NCBI GenBank assembly: GCA_965183885.1
Contig: OZ238992.1
Coordinates: 372,001 to 436,000, forward strand
Source: UWMA-0277 sp965183885
GTDB lineage: Bacteria > Bacteroidota > Bacteroidia > Flavobacteriales > BACL11
DNA: 64,000 bases
Direction of reading: 5' to 3'
The notes under the pieces were generated by a model that saw nothing but the letters and a program-made list of their open reading frames with translations, was not told the DNA's origin and searched no databases. Below are positions 35,777 to 49,134 of the stretch, piece after piece. Numbering within the stretch: the stretch's first letter is position 1; every line of letters starts with the position of its first letter. Made by a program: the position numbers and the translations under genes.

Positions 35777-37501
35777 ATGAACACAAACCAAATAACTATC
35801 CCTACCAGACCTACAAGAAAATTTGTTCCTGAAAGTCTTATAATTGATTCATGGGAAAAGATCAAATCATTATTTGACAATTTATTAGAAAGAGAAATAT
35901 CTTCTACTAAAGAGTTAGAACAATGGATGCTAGACCAATCAGAGCTTGCTGCTGTTTTAGAAGAAGATATGGCATGGCGTTATATTAAAATGAATATTGA
36001 CACTACTAATAAAAAGTTAGGTGAACGGTTTTCGTTCTGGATTAAAGAAATTTCTCCAAATACAGCTCCATACCTACATAAACTAAACCTAAAATTAGTA
36101 AACAGTCCATTCCTAACTAGTTTAGATCAAGACAAATACCATATTTATTTAAGAAGTGTAAATAAAGCTATTGAAATATTTAGGGAGAAAAATATCCCTT
36201 TATTTACTGAAATGGAAGCTAAACAACAAGAATATGGTGCTATTTCTGCAAAAATGTCTGTAGAAATTGATGGTAAAAAAATGACCATGCAAAAAGCTTC
36301 ACAATTATTAAAGAGTACAGATAGAGCTAAAAGAGAAGAAGTATATAATAAAATTAGCGCTAGAAGATTACAAGATGAAGAAGCTTTAGATAATTTATAT
36401 GATGAATTAATTGTTTTAAGACAAACAATTGCAAAAAATGCTGGCTTTGATAATTATCGTGATTATATGTTTGCCGCAATGGGAAGGTTTGACTACACCC
36501 CTAAAGATTGCTTTAACTTTCATGATGCTATAGCAGAAGAAATTGTTCCTATTATTAATTCTTTTGAACAAAAAAGAAAAGATAAACTAGGATATGATTC
36601 TTATAAACCTTGGGATACTGCAGTTGATGTTGATGGACTTGCTCCATTAAAACCATTCAATGGAGGAACTGAACTTACAGACTTATCAATAGAATGTTTC
36701 AATAGACTAAGACCTTATTTTGGAGAATGCCTTACAACTATGAAGGCAATGAAACATCTAGATTTAGAATCTAAAGATGGAAAAGCTCCAGGAGGGTTTA
36801 TGTATCCATTATATGAAATTGGGGTTCCTTTTATTTATATGAATGCTGTAGGGTCACAAAGAGACCTTGTAACTATGGTACATGAAGGTGGGCATGCTGT
36901 TCATTCTTTTTTAAGTAGAGATTTACCTTTAACAGAATTTAAAAGTACTCCTTCAGAGGTTGCCGAATTAGCTTCTATGGCTATGGAACTATTATCTATG
37001 GATCATTGGGATGTATTTTATGCTGATGCTGCTGAATTAAAAAGAGCAAAGCTTGAACAATTAGAAAAAGCATTAGAAACTTTACCTTGGGTTGCTTCTA
37101 TTGATAAATTCCAACACTGGATTTATACTACTGAACATACTGCTAAAGAAAGAAAAGAAAAATGGCTAGAAATTTCTGCTACATTAGGAAATCAAATTCT
37201 TGACTGGGAAGGAAATGAAAATGTACATGCTAATTTATGGCAAAAACAATTGCATTTATATGAAGTTCCTTTTTATTATATTGAATATGGAATGGCACAA
37301 TTAGGAGCTATTGCTATGTGGCGTTCTTATAAAAAACTAGGAGAGGAAGGTCTTGATAATTACATGTCTGCTTTAAAATTAGGATACACTAAAACAATAG
37401 GTGAAATCTATGAAACAGCAGGAATTAAATTTGATTTCTCTGCTAGCTATGTAAAAGAATTAGCAGACTTTATAAAAGAAGAACTTGCAGCCTTAAACTA
37501 A
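35777..37501 (+). CDS. M3 family oligoendopeptidase
   Basis: The 574-residue protein is an oligoendopeptidase F-like enzyme of family M3. The zinc site is HEGGH (His369, Glu370, His373) with the third ligand in PSEVAELASM about 25 residues on. The N-terminal helical domain and the late FYYIEYGMAQLGAIAMW segment, which holds the substrate-binding Tyr and Gly region, are as in the family. It has no signal peptide and so should degrade peptides in the cytoplasm. A hairpin terminator follows the gene. Confidence 0.9.
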   Translation: MNTNQITIPTRPTRKFVPESLIIDSWEKIKSLFDNLLEREISSTKELEQWMLDQSELAAVLEEDMAWRYIKMNIDTTNKKLGERFSFWIKEISPNTAPYLHKLNLKLVNSPFLTSLDQDKYHIYLRSVNKAIEIFREKNIPLFTEMEAKQQEYGAISAKMSVEIDGKKMTMQKASQLLKSTDRAKREEVYNKISARRLQDEEALDNLYDELIVLRQTIAKNAGFDNYRDYMFAAMGRFDYTPKDCFNFHDAIAEEIVPIINSFEQKRKDKLGYDSYKPWDTAVDVDGLAPLKPFNGGTELTDLSIECFNRLRPYFGECLTTMKAMKHLDLESKDGKAPGGFMYPLYEIGVPFIYMNAVGSQRDLVTMVHEGGHAVHSFLSRDLPLTEFKSTPSEVAELASMAMELLSMDHWDVFYADAAELKRAKLEQLEKALETLPWVASIDKFQHWIYTTEHTAKERKEKWLEISATLGNQILDWEGNENVHANLWQKQLHLYEVPFYYIEYGMAQLGAIAMWRSYKKLGEEGLDNYMSALKLGYTKTIGEIYETAGIKFDFSASYVKELADFIKEELAALN

Positions 37502-37524
37502 AAATAAATAATTGATCTTTTATT

Positions 37525-37560
37525 AAAAATACTGAATAATTATATTCAGTATTTTTTTTT
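37525..37560 (+). terminator. hairpin terminator after the M3 peptidase gene
   Basis: AATACTGAAT pairs with ATTCAGTATT around AATTAT, extended by an A run in front and a run of ten T behind. Confidence 0.8.
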
Positions 37561-37598
37561 GTAGTATTGCCTAAATTAACCTTAATTTCCAATACTAA

Positions 37599-39368
37599 AT
37601 GAAATCTAAAATTCTATTATTTTTACTATTTTTAAGTGCCCCATCAATTAGCTTTGGCCAAACTCTCCCAAATAACAGAAGTATTGATTGGACTTTAGCA
37701 GGATTAAGAGATACTACTACTGCTAGCTTTACAAGCTTAGATTTACAAAATTATGGAATACTTGGAGATAGCTTAACTCCAAATGACACTGCACTTAGTC
37801 AAGTAATAAATTCATTAAATGGGAGTCCAACTATTTTAATATTTCCTGCTGGAAATTTTGTTTTCAACCAAACTATTGAGCTTACAACAAATATTATACT
37901 CAGAGGCCAAGGAGCTAATAATACAAACCTAATTCTTAACCTTGGAGGTAATGGGCATGGAATAAAAGCAAGTGGTTCAACTACTATTAATGATACAAGT
38001 TCATTTATTAATTCTGGAATAAAAGATAGTAATTACATTAATGTTCAAAATACTTCCTTATTTATGAATGAAGATTGGGTTAAAATAATTCAAAATGATA
38101 GTGATTTAGTGACTTCATCTTGGGCAAATAACACTGTAGGCCAAATATTAAAAATAAAAGAAATAAATGGAAATAAAATTACTTTTGATTCTCCACTACG
38201 AATCAACTTTGATTTAAGCAGAAATCCATACCTAGTAAAAATCACACCTCTTAAAAACATTGGAATAGAGTGTTTAAGTATCAACAGAATAGATAATACT
38301 GCCCCTGAGCAATCAAGCAATATATACTTCAATTATATTGTAAACTCTTGGGTTAATGGTATTGCTTCTAAAAACTGTACTTTTAGTCATGTTAAAGCTG
38401 AAAATAGTGCTAACCTTCAAATATCAACTTCTTATTTTCATCATGCTTTTGATTATGGTGGTGGCGGAAGGGCATATGGTGTCACACTACAAACAACTAC
38501 TAATGAATGTCTAGTTGAAAATAATATATTTGAACATCTAAGACATTCAATGATAGTACAATCAGGGGCTAACGGAAATGTATTTGCATATAATTATTCT
38601 TTTGACCCTTACTGGGTAAGTCCAAGTTTGCCTAGTGATGCAGCTGGAGATTTAGTTTTACATGGAAACTATGTTTTTGCAAATCTATTTGAGCAAAATA
38701 TATGTATGAATATTGTTATTGATGATTCTCATGGGCCAAATGGACCAAACAATACAATGTTCAGAAATAGAGCTGAAGGTTATGGTATCTTTTTTAGTGC
38801 TAGCAACTCACCCAATCAAAACCTAATAGGTAATGATATTCCAAATACTAATTTCCCATACAGTTTAGTTAATTATAATATTCTAGGAGCTAACCATTTC
38901 ACTTATGGAAATAATAATAAAGGTACAATAACCCCTAGTGGAACTAATGCTCTTCCTGAGATATCTTATGCTTATGATAATAAACCTTCATACATTTCAA
39001 ATTCTCAGTGGGGTGCTATAGGAACTCCTAACAATATGGGTAGTGGTACAATAAGTGCAAAGCAAAGGTATATTGCAAACAATATTTTCGCAAATACTTG
39101 TGGTAATACTCCTTTAGAAACATTACAGAATAACTTTAATAACATAAACATTTACCCTAACCCTATAAAAGATAGTTTTACAATAGAACATGAGATATTA
39201 ATTAAGGAATTAAGTATACATGATTTATATGGGAGAAAAGTATTTAATACTTTAGCAAATACCCTTAGTTATAAGGTAAATACAGATTTATGGAATAAAG
39301 GCATCTATTTTATTATTATTAAAGATACTAATAATATAAGCAGTATTAAAAAGCTTATTAAACTATAA
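37599..39368 (+). CDS. secreted beta-helix protein with type IX sorting domain
   Basis: The 589-residue protein has a signal peptide ending SFGQ, a pectate-lyase-3-like parallel beta-helix (about 40-470; DSLTPNDTALSQVINSLNG, then repeated short Asn/Gly-rich turns such as ECLVENNIFEHLRHSMIVQS) and a C-terminal sorting domain (about 515-589, INIYPNPIKDSFTIEH). The beta-helix family includes polysaccharide lyases and hydrolases, but I could not identify catalytic residues. It probably ends up on the cell surface or in the medium via type IX secretion. Confidence 0.75.
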   Translation: MKSKILLFLLFLSAPSISFGQTLPNNRSIDWTLAGLRDTTTASFTSLDLQNYGILGDSLTPNDTALSQVINSLNGSPTILIFPAGNFVFNQTIELTTNIILRGQGANNTNLILNLGGNGHGIKASGSTTINDTSSFINSGIKDSNYINVQNTSLFMNEDWVKIIQNDSDLVTSSWANNTVGQILKIKEINGNKITFDSPLRINFDLSRNPYLVKITPLKNIGIECLSINRIDNTAPEQSSNIYFNYIVNSWVNGIASKNCTFSHVKAENSANLQISTSYFHHAFDYGGGGRAYGVTLQTTTNECLVENNIFEHLRHSMIVQSGANGNVFAYNYSFDPYWVSPSLPSDAAGDLVLHGNYVFANLFEQNICMNIVIDDSHGPNGPNNTMFRNRAEGYGIFFSASNSPNQNLIGNDIPNTNFPYSLVNYNILGANHFTYGNNNKGTITPSGTNALPEISYAYDNKPSYISNSQWGAIGTPNNMGSGTISAKQRYIANNIFANTCGNTPLETLQNNFNNINIYPNPIKDSFTIEHEILIKELSIHDLYGRKVFNTLANTLSYKVNTDLWNKGIYFIIIKDTNNISSIKKLIKL

Positions 39369-39660
39369 GATATAGAATTCTATAGCACTACCTTCCTTAT
39401 TTCAGAGTCTCAATACTCTCTTTATTAATATTTATAACAATAAGACTTAAATACTATATGTGCCTAGAAGTTTATTTTGATTCTACAAAGATTAGTAAGT
39501 CGTTTCTAAATAACCTAAGTAATATAATAGACAAAGTAAAATACTATTTATAGAGATTATAACTATATTAGTAATTAAGCCTTTTAACAGAATACTAAAA
39601 GCCTGAAACAGCATTGACAATTCTATATCATTTATAGAAAGTTCCTCAAAAAAGAACATA
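39369..39660. other. intergenic region between the beta-helix gene and the rRNA operon
   Basis: About 290 AT-rich bases between two convergent transcripts. A minus-strand frame here has no coding character. I see no RNA gene, repeat or promoter. Confidence 0.5.
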
Positions 39661-39694
39661 AAAAAAGTCCTGCTTCTTACGAAACAGGACTTTT
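39661..39694 (-). terminator. terminator of the rRNA operon
   Basis: On the minus strand AAAAGTCCTG pairs with CAGGACTTTT and is followed by more T. It lies just beyond the 3' end of the 5S gene. Confidence 0.85.
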
Positions 39695-39700
39695 CTTTAT

Positions 39701-39811
39701 AGGGCGGCAACGACCTACTCTTCCAGATATCACTCTAGTACCATCGGCGCAACTGGGCTTAACTTCTCTGTTCGAAATGGGAAGAGGTGGACACCAGTGC
39801 TATAGTCACCA
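39701..39811 (-). rRNA. rrf: 5S ribosomal RNA
   Basis: The minus strand reads TGGTGACTATAGCACTGGTG at the 5' end, contains CCCATTTCGAACAGAGAAGT and ends with GGTCGTTGCCGCCCT, all typical of Bacteroidota 5S rRNA. The length is about 110 bases; ends are approximate by a few bases. It is the last gene of the operon. Confidence 0.93.
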
Positions 39812-39859
39812 TAAAATCTTTAGTTTTATGACAAAATCATAATGAATATATATATTTAA

Positions 39860-42745
<2,886 letters not shown>

Positions 42746-42817
42746 TAAAAATTAAGTATATATATTCATTACAATATGTCAAAGAACTTTATTTGCTATA
42801 AATTATAACAAATTAAG

Positions 42818-42891
42818 TGGAGAATATCGGAGTCGAACCGATGACCTCTTGCGTGCAAGGCAAGCGCTCTAGCCAACTGAGCTAATCCCCC
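42818..42891 (-). tRNA. tRNA-Ala (anticodon TGC)
   Basis: The minus strand begins GGGGGATTAGCTCAGTTGG, has the anticodon loop TTGCACG and the T arm GGTTCGACTCC, and ends ATTCTCCA. The 74 bases fold as a standard cloverleaf. It lies in the 16S-23S spacer. The CCA end is not encoded. Confidence 0.95.
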
Positions 42892-42900
42892 TTTTTTATG

Positions 42901-42974
42901 TAGTCTCGGGCAGACTCGAACTGCCGACCCCTACATTATCAGTGTAGTGCTCTAACCAGCTGAGCTACGAGACT
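42901..42974 (-). tRNA. tRNA-Ile (anticodon GAT)
   Basis: The minus strand begins AGTCTCGTAGCTCAGCTGG, has the anticodon loop CTGATAA and the T arm AGTTCGAGTCT, and ends CGAGACTA. It is 74 bases long and lies between 16S and tRNA-Ala, the common order in bacterial rRNA operons. Confidence 0.95.
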
Positions 42975-43025
42975 CTAAAAGGGTAAAAAAAAAGAAGATA
43001 GAATTAAACACAAACAATACTCAAA

Positions 43026-44545
<1,520 letters not shown>

Positions 44546-44629
44546 ATAAAAAATTTGTAATTGACTGTAATTGGATGTAATTTAATTCTATCTTCAATAA
44601 TTCAATGAACTGTTTTTCAAAAAGGGCTG

Positions 44630-44659
44630 CAAACATACAATGTTTAATTTGTTTAGCAA
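44630..44659 (-). promoter_or_regulatory. rRNA promoter P3 (closest to 16S)
   Basis: On the minus strand TTG (complement of 44657-44659) and TATGTTTG (44630-44637) are separated by exactly 19 bases, a full match to the Bacteroidota TTG-N19-TAnnTTTG promoter. CAGCCC follows. Confidence 0.75.
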
Positions 44660-44722
44660 GTTATTTTGAAACTTTTTTTCCTTACAAAATAAGTAAGTTT
44701 TTATTCCTTTAAAAAGCGGCTG

Positions 44723-44752
44723 CAAATATACAATGTTATTTAACACCTGCAA
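44723..44752 (-). promoter_or_regulatory. rRNA promoter P2
   Basis: On the minus strand TTG (44750-44752) and TATATTTG (44723-44730) are again exactly 19 bases apart, followed by CAGCCGC. The segment ACATTGTATrTTTGCAGCC is shared with P3. Confidence 0.75.
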
Positions 44753-44819
44753 CTTTTAATTAAAAAGATTTTAAACTTGTTTATTTTAAAGAACTAACTT
44801 CTCTTTCGAAAAGCGGTTG

Positions 44820-44851
44820 CAAATATATACAGTTTTTAATACTACACACAA
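44820..44851 (-). promoter_or_regulatory. rRNA promoter P1 (most distant)
   Basis: On the minus strand TTG (44849-44851) and TATATTTG (44820-44827) are 21 bases apart, followed by CAACCGC. The 90-95 base spacing between the three promoters suggests tandem duplication. Confidence 0.65.
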
Positions 44852-45533
44852 TAATTAATAAAAATTAGAAATAAATATTTACCCTCTTAAAATATAATTC
44901 TTCCAATCTAGGTTTCAACGAGTTATGATGTTTTGTTTTTTAACAAAACTTATATATTATGCAAACAAAGTATGATTACAGAGCAATACACACCTAAAAA
45001 CATTGCTAAAAACAAATACAAAAGGTGGTTTTTAGACTTAATTAGCAAGCTTAAGACTTAATTATTACTGAAAATAACATGAATCTAGTAGTTAAAACAA
45101 GTGAAAATCAAATTTTACAAAGCGATAAAATGCGTTTTCCATAGCAATACAGCTGCCAAAGCACTCTTTTTTACTAATCAAATTACTTATTTCGATAGCT
45201 TAGCCTTAAATTATACGTCTTTATTACTATCAAAGTTACATAAACTTAAGATTTTATATACTGTTTATAATAAACCTTCTGTTAATTAAAGACAAATAGC
45301 TATATAAAAACAAGCAGATAAGCATTCAAAGCTATTTAAAAGATACTTTATTCAATTTGGTTTCTAAAGAATAAGCGAATTATTATCTTCCTTAATGTCA
45401 ATTAAGGAAGATTGACCTATATATATTACACCTTAGTATTAAAACACAAGTAAATAATACACTTCTTAACTACAATAAAAGACTAGCCTTAAAAATTCTA
45501 CACATAGCACATATCCAAAAACAGAAATTAATT
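44852..45533. other. AT-rich intergenic region upstream of the rRNA operon
   Basis: I see no convincing gene in these 680 bases. A plus-strand frame at 45101-45289 has unconvincing composition. The stretch contains one perfect hairpin (45385-45412) and leads into a tandem repeat. Confidence 0.5.
45385..45412. repeat. perfect 12-base hairpin
   Basis: ATCTTCCTTAAT and ATTAAGGAAGAT form a perfect 12-base stem with a GTCA loop. There is no T run behind it on either strand, so it is not a standard terminator. The 11-mer AATTAAGGAAG also occurs at 22901-22911 upstream of pyrG. Confidence 0.6.
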
Positions 45534-45659
45534 CTCCTATATATATAATGTGTAATAGAAAGTCAGTATTAAATACTCCTATATATATAATGTGTAATAG
45601 AAAATCAGCATTAAATCCTCCTATATATATAATGTGTAATAGAAAACAAGAGCCAAAAC
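45534..45659. repeat. tandem repeat, three copies of a 42-base unit
   Basis: Units start at 45534, 45576 and 45618, each beginning CTCCTATATATATAATGTGT and continuing AATAGAAA. The first two are nearly identical; the third diverges in its last third. A degenerate partial copy follows at about 45660-45685, and a related CCTATATATATTACAC lies near 45416. There are no spacers, so this is a minisatellite and not a CRISPR array. Confidence 0.85.
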
Positions 45660-45733
45660 GTATATACATAATATGTAAAATGCCACTAAGGAATATGCAA
45701 TAGGATTAGAGTTTAAAATTATATAATAAATAA

Positions 45734-45741
45734 TATATTTG
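45734..45741 (+). promoter_or_regulatory. TAnnTTTG -7 promoter element of purE
   Basis: TATATTTG followed by CA matches the Bacteroidota -7 consensus, 21 bases before the purE ATG. Confidence 0.65.
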
Positions 45742-45762
45742 CACTCTTAAAAAAATAAACAC

Positions 45763-46275
45763 ATGAAACCAATAGTAAGCATCATAATGGGGAGCACATC
45801 AGATATGCCAGTTATGAAGAAAGCAGCAGAATTCCTAAATGATATGGAAATCCCATTTGAAATAAATGCATTATCAGCACACAGAGTCCCTCAACTAGTT
45901 GAGGAATTTGCTAGCAATGCAAGAAATAATGGAATTAAGGTAATAATTGCTGGAGCAGGAGGAGCAGCTCATTTACCAGGAGTAGTTGCTGCTTTTACAA
46001 CTGTACCTGTAATTGGAGTTCCTTGTCGTTCATCTATATCAATTGACGGATGGGATTCAATCTTATCAATCCTACAAATGCCTCCAGGAATTCCTGTTGC
46101 TACAGTAGGATTAGACGGATCTTTAAATGCAGGTATCCTAGCTGCTCAAATTTTAGCAACGGATAATGAAGAAATTCATAATAAAGTTCACACTTATAAG
46201 GAAAACCTAAAACAAAAAATTGTAAAAGCTAATAATGATTTAGCTAGCCACAAGTACTCATTTAGAGTTCAATAA
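45763..46275 (+). CDS. purE: N5-carboxyaminoimidazole ribonucleotide mutase
   Basis: The 170-residue class I PurE converts N5-CAIR to CAIR in purine synthesis. It shows the opening GSTSDMPVM, the catalytic-loop SAHR, the segment AGAGGAAHLPGVVAAFT and the late GVPCRSS. Length is standard. The partner purK is not adjacent. The gene has its own promoter, and a hairpin terminator overlaps the start of the next gene. Confidence 0.95.
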   Translation: MKPIVSIIMGSTSDMPVMKKAAEFLNDMEIPFEINALSAHRVPQLVEEFASNARNNGIKVIIAGAGGAAHLPGVVAAFTTVPVIGVPCRSSISIDGWDSILSILQMPPGIPVATVGLDGSLNAGILAAQILATDNEEIHNKVHTYKENLKQKIVKANNDLASHKYSFRVQ

Positions 46276-46290
46276 AAAATCTGTATATTA

Positions 46291-46318
46291 GAGCCTCTTA
46301 TGAGGCTCTTTTTTTTAT
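46291..46318 (+). terminator. purE terminator that overlaps the next start codon
   Basis: GAGCCTC (46291-46297) and GAGGCTC (46302-46308) pair around TTAT and are followed by eight T. The ATG of the next gene (46300-46302) lies in the loop and right arm, so the T run encodes part of its signal peptide. Confidence 0.8.
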
Positions 46319-47094
46319 TCATACTACAACTATTATTCATCTATAATGGTATTGCTCAAAAACGAGATGCACAAAGCAATGCGTTAGGAGGTTGTGGACT
46401 AACGCAGAACTCTATTTGGAGCAACTTTTCTAACCAAGCAGGATTAGCAAATGTAAATGAGCTTTCTTTTGGACTAGGAACTAAAAAACAATTTCTAGTA
46501 AATGAACTAAGTAGTCATAATGTTGCATGTGCCATTCCTGTAAATGGTGGTGTTATTGGAATAAACCTTAACTACTTTGGATTTGACTTATATAACGAAA
46601 CTAAGATAGGTTTAGCTTTTGGAAAAAAACTAAGTAATAGTCTTAATATTGGTTTACAAATAGACTACCTAGGAAAACACATAAATGAAGGTAGCAATAA
46701 CCTTCATAATTTCACTTTTGAAATTGGATTACAAAAACAACTTAGCAAGAAGTTAATATTAGGCACACATATCTTTAACCCTACAACTGTAAAGCTAAAC
46801 AAGTATGAGAATATTCCTTCATTTTTCAGATTAGGGTTCCGATATAACGCCAATAAAAAAGTATATCTGTTTACAGAAGGAAGTTTAGAAAGCAATCAGA
46901 ACAGCACTTTACATATTGGAATTGAATATAAAATAATACAAGAACTAGTTCTTAGATCTGGATTCCAAACAAACCCTGCAAAAAACTCCTTTGGAGTTGG
47001 ATATTCTTTAAATGAAATACAGATTGATATTACAGTAAATAAGCATCAAGTCTTAGGTTATTCCCCTCAAATTTCAGCAAGTAGTAGATTCTAA
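46300..47094 (+). CDS. outer-membrane beta-barrel protein of the PorV/PorP-like type
   Basis: The 264-residue protein has a signal peptide (MRLFFLFILQLLFIYNGIAQ) and a barrel-like mature part with Bacteroidota features: QSNALGGCGLTQNSIWSNFS, NQAGLANVNELSFGLG, alternating strands and a final aromatic residue (SSRF). This opening is found in proteins related to PorV and to the PorP/SprF group used in type IX secretion, but the exact subgroup is unsure. It is followed two bases later by the HHH-barrel gene, so the two should form an operon. Confidence 0.6.
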   Translation: MRLFFLFILQLLFIYNGIAQKRDAQSNALGGCGLTQNSIWSNFSNQAGLANVNELSFGLGTKKQFLVNELSSHNVACAIPVNGGVIGINLNYFGFDLYNETKIGLAFGKKLSNSLNIGLQIDYLGKHINEGSNNLHNFTFEIGLQKQLSKKLILGTHIFNPTTVKLNKYENIPSFFRLGFRYNANKKVYLFTEGSLESNQNSTLHIGIEYKIIQELVLRSGFQTNPAKNSFGVGYSLNEIQIDITVNKHQVLGYSPQISASSRF

Positions 47095-47096
47095 AA

Positions 47097-49109
47097 ATGA
47101 ACAAGGTTATCATTATATCTAGTCTATTATTAATATCCCAAAATGGTTTTTCACAAGATAATAAGCTAGTATTAGAAAGAATAATTGAACAGATTATAGA
47201 AGAAAATGAAAAAGAACTGGATTATACTGAATTACATGAAGCTCTTTATTATTTTTCTAATAACCCTATAAACCTAAACAATACAACAAAAGAAGAATTA
47301 CGGGAATTATACTTACTAAACTCCTATCAAATTGAAAGACTACTTATTCATATTAATAAAAATGGAGCACTACTTTCCTATCTGGAACTACAAACTATTG
47401 CAGGTTTTGATATACAAACAATTCAGACCCTACTACCTTTTATAATCATTAAAATAAAACCAAAGAATAAGCAGGTTTTTAAAAATATCAAACAATACAT
47501 TCTTATACGAGATCAATTCTACTTACAAGAACAAAAAGGCTATATTCCTAATGAAGAAAATAAGACCCACTATCTTGGGAATGCTCATAAAACTTATTTT
47601 AAATATAGACTAAAGAACAATTATCTCCAAGCTGGGATTACTGCAGAAAAAGACTATGGAGAAAACTTTCTAGGCCCCAATCAACCTTATGGTTTTGACT
47701 TTTACTCTGCCTATCTACAAGCTAAAAATATTGGAAAAATTAAAACTATTATCATTGGAGATTACCAAGTAAACTTAGGACAAGGAGTAATTATGCAAAG
47801 TGGTATAAGTTTTGGAAAATCATCTGAGGTAATTAACACCCAAAAAAGTGGAAATATAATAAAAGGGCATACTGCTGCTGAAGAAAACCTATTTTTTAGA
47901 GGAGTAATAATTCAAGCCGAACTTATTAAAAACTTTGAATTAATTACTTTCTTCTCATCTCATAAAGTAGATGCAAATATAACTGACACATTAAATAATG
48001 GAGACCTTATATTTTCCTCTATTAAAGGAACAGGAATGCATAGAACTGAGAATGAACTTTTAGATAAAAATATTATTCTACAAAATCATTATGGAGTACA
48101 TACAAGTTATAGCTTGCACAACCTTAATATTGGAAGTTCTTATTATTTTACTAAGATTTATGGAGAGTATAATAAGTCTTTAAACCCTTACAATCAGTTT
48201 GAACTCAACAAAAATACGAATCAAAATCTAGGGTTCAATTATCAGTATTTATATAAAAACATAAATCTATTTGGAGAAATTGGAATAAGCAAAAACGGAG
48301 GAACTGCTTACCTTAATGGTATTATGATAGGACTTGACAAAACTTTATCAGCATCTTTATTACATAGAAATTATGCTACAAACTACCAAAATGAACATGC
48401 TAATTCCTTTTCTGAGAAAAATACTCGAAATGAAACAGGCTTCTATTTTGCTTTAGAGTTTACTCCTAATCATAAATTTAAGATAAAAGGCTATGCTGAT
48501 AATTATCAATTTCCTTGGTTAAGATTTGGAATTGATGCCCCTACAAAAGGAAATGACTATCTTTTACAATCAGATTATAAAATTAATAGAACTATAAAAA
48601 TATATGCTCGTTATAAATCAGAAACTATAGAAGAACAAATTCCTGAATACTCTTCAATTACTAATAAGAGAAAAGATAATCTTCGCTTTCACATCAACTA
48701 TAATGAAGGTGAAAGCTGGATGTTTTCTAATCGTTTTGAAAGAACTACTATTCATTTTAATAAGAAAAAAGAAAATGGCCATATACTTTACCAAGATGTA
48801 AAATATAAACCACTATTTAGCAAAATAACTTTTAGCAGCCGTTATGTTTTATTTAATAGCCCTACTTATGAGAGTAGAATCTACGCCTATGAAAATGATG
48901 TCCTATATGGATATTCTATTCCTGCTTATTATGGAAAAGGAAATAAAGTATACCTAGTAATTAAATATAATATTATTCAGAATTTAGACTTTTGGTTAAG
49001 GGTTGCACATACAACTTATGGCGACAGGAATACATTAAGAAGTGGCTGGGATGAAATAAAAGGAAATAAAATAAGCGAAATAAAAGTTCAATTAAGATAT
49101 AAATTTTAA
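47097..49109 (+). CDS. helix-hairpin-helix protein with C-terminal barrel
   Basis: The 670-residue protein has a signal peptide (ending GFSQ), a ComEA-like helix-hairpin-helix region (about 50-125, LNNTTKEELRELYLLNSYQI and LLSYLELQTIAGFDIQTIQT) and then about 500 residues of beta strands ending in KVQLRYKF, typical of an outer-membrane barrel. HHH motifs bind DNA, so a role in DNA binding or uptake at the cell surface is possible, but the motif here may serve only protein contacts. It is a common, uncharacterised Bacteroidota family. Confidence 0.7.
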   Translation: MNKVIIISSLLLISQNGFSQDNKLVLERIIEQIIEENEKELDYTELHEALYYFSNNPINLNNTTKEELRELYLLNSYQIERLLIHINKNGALLSYLELQTIAGFDIQTIQTLLPFIIIKIKPKNKQVFKNIKQYILIRDQFYLQEQKGYIPNEENKTHYLGNAHKTYFKYRLKNNYLQAGITAEKDYGENFLGPNQPYGFDFYSAYLQAKNIGKIKTIIIGDYQVNLGQGVIMQSGISFGKSSEVINTQKSGNIIKGHTAAEENLFFRGVIIQAELIKNFELITFFSSHKVDANITDTLNNGDLIFSSIKGTGMHRTENELLDKNIILQNHYGVHTSYSLHNLNIGSSYYFTKIYGEYNKSLNPYNQFELNKNTNQNLGFNYQYLYKNINLFGEIGISKNGGTAYLNGIMIGLDKTLSASLLHRNYATNYQNEHANSFSEKNTRNETGFYFALEFTPNHKFKIKGYADNYQFPWLRFGIDAPTKGNDYLLQSDYKINRTIKIYARYKSETIEEQIPEYSSITNKRKDNLRFHINYNEGESWMFSNRFERTTIHFNKKKENGHILYQDVKYKPLFSKITFSSRYVLFNSPTYESRIYAYENDVLYGYSIPAYYGKGNKVYLVIKYNIIQNLDFWLRVAHTTYGDRNTLRSGWDEIKGNKISEIKVQLRYKF

Positions 49110-49134
49110 ATTTATGCACGCATAATAAATTATC

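Noticed and set aside
45101..45289. 62-residue open frame upstream of the rRNA operon
   Set aside because: No promoter or recognisable family, biased composition and placement in an AT-rich intergenic region.
45534..45659. Possible CRISPR array
   Set aside because: The repeats are directly adjacent with no unique spacers and no cas genes are nearby.
45466..45669. Minus-strand open frame with a 14-residue repeat
   Set aside because: It is a by-product of the 42-base tandem repeat, which lacks stops in this frame. It has no promoter and its composition is unlike real proteins of the window.
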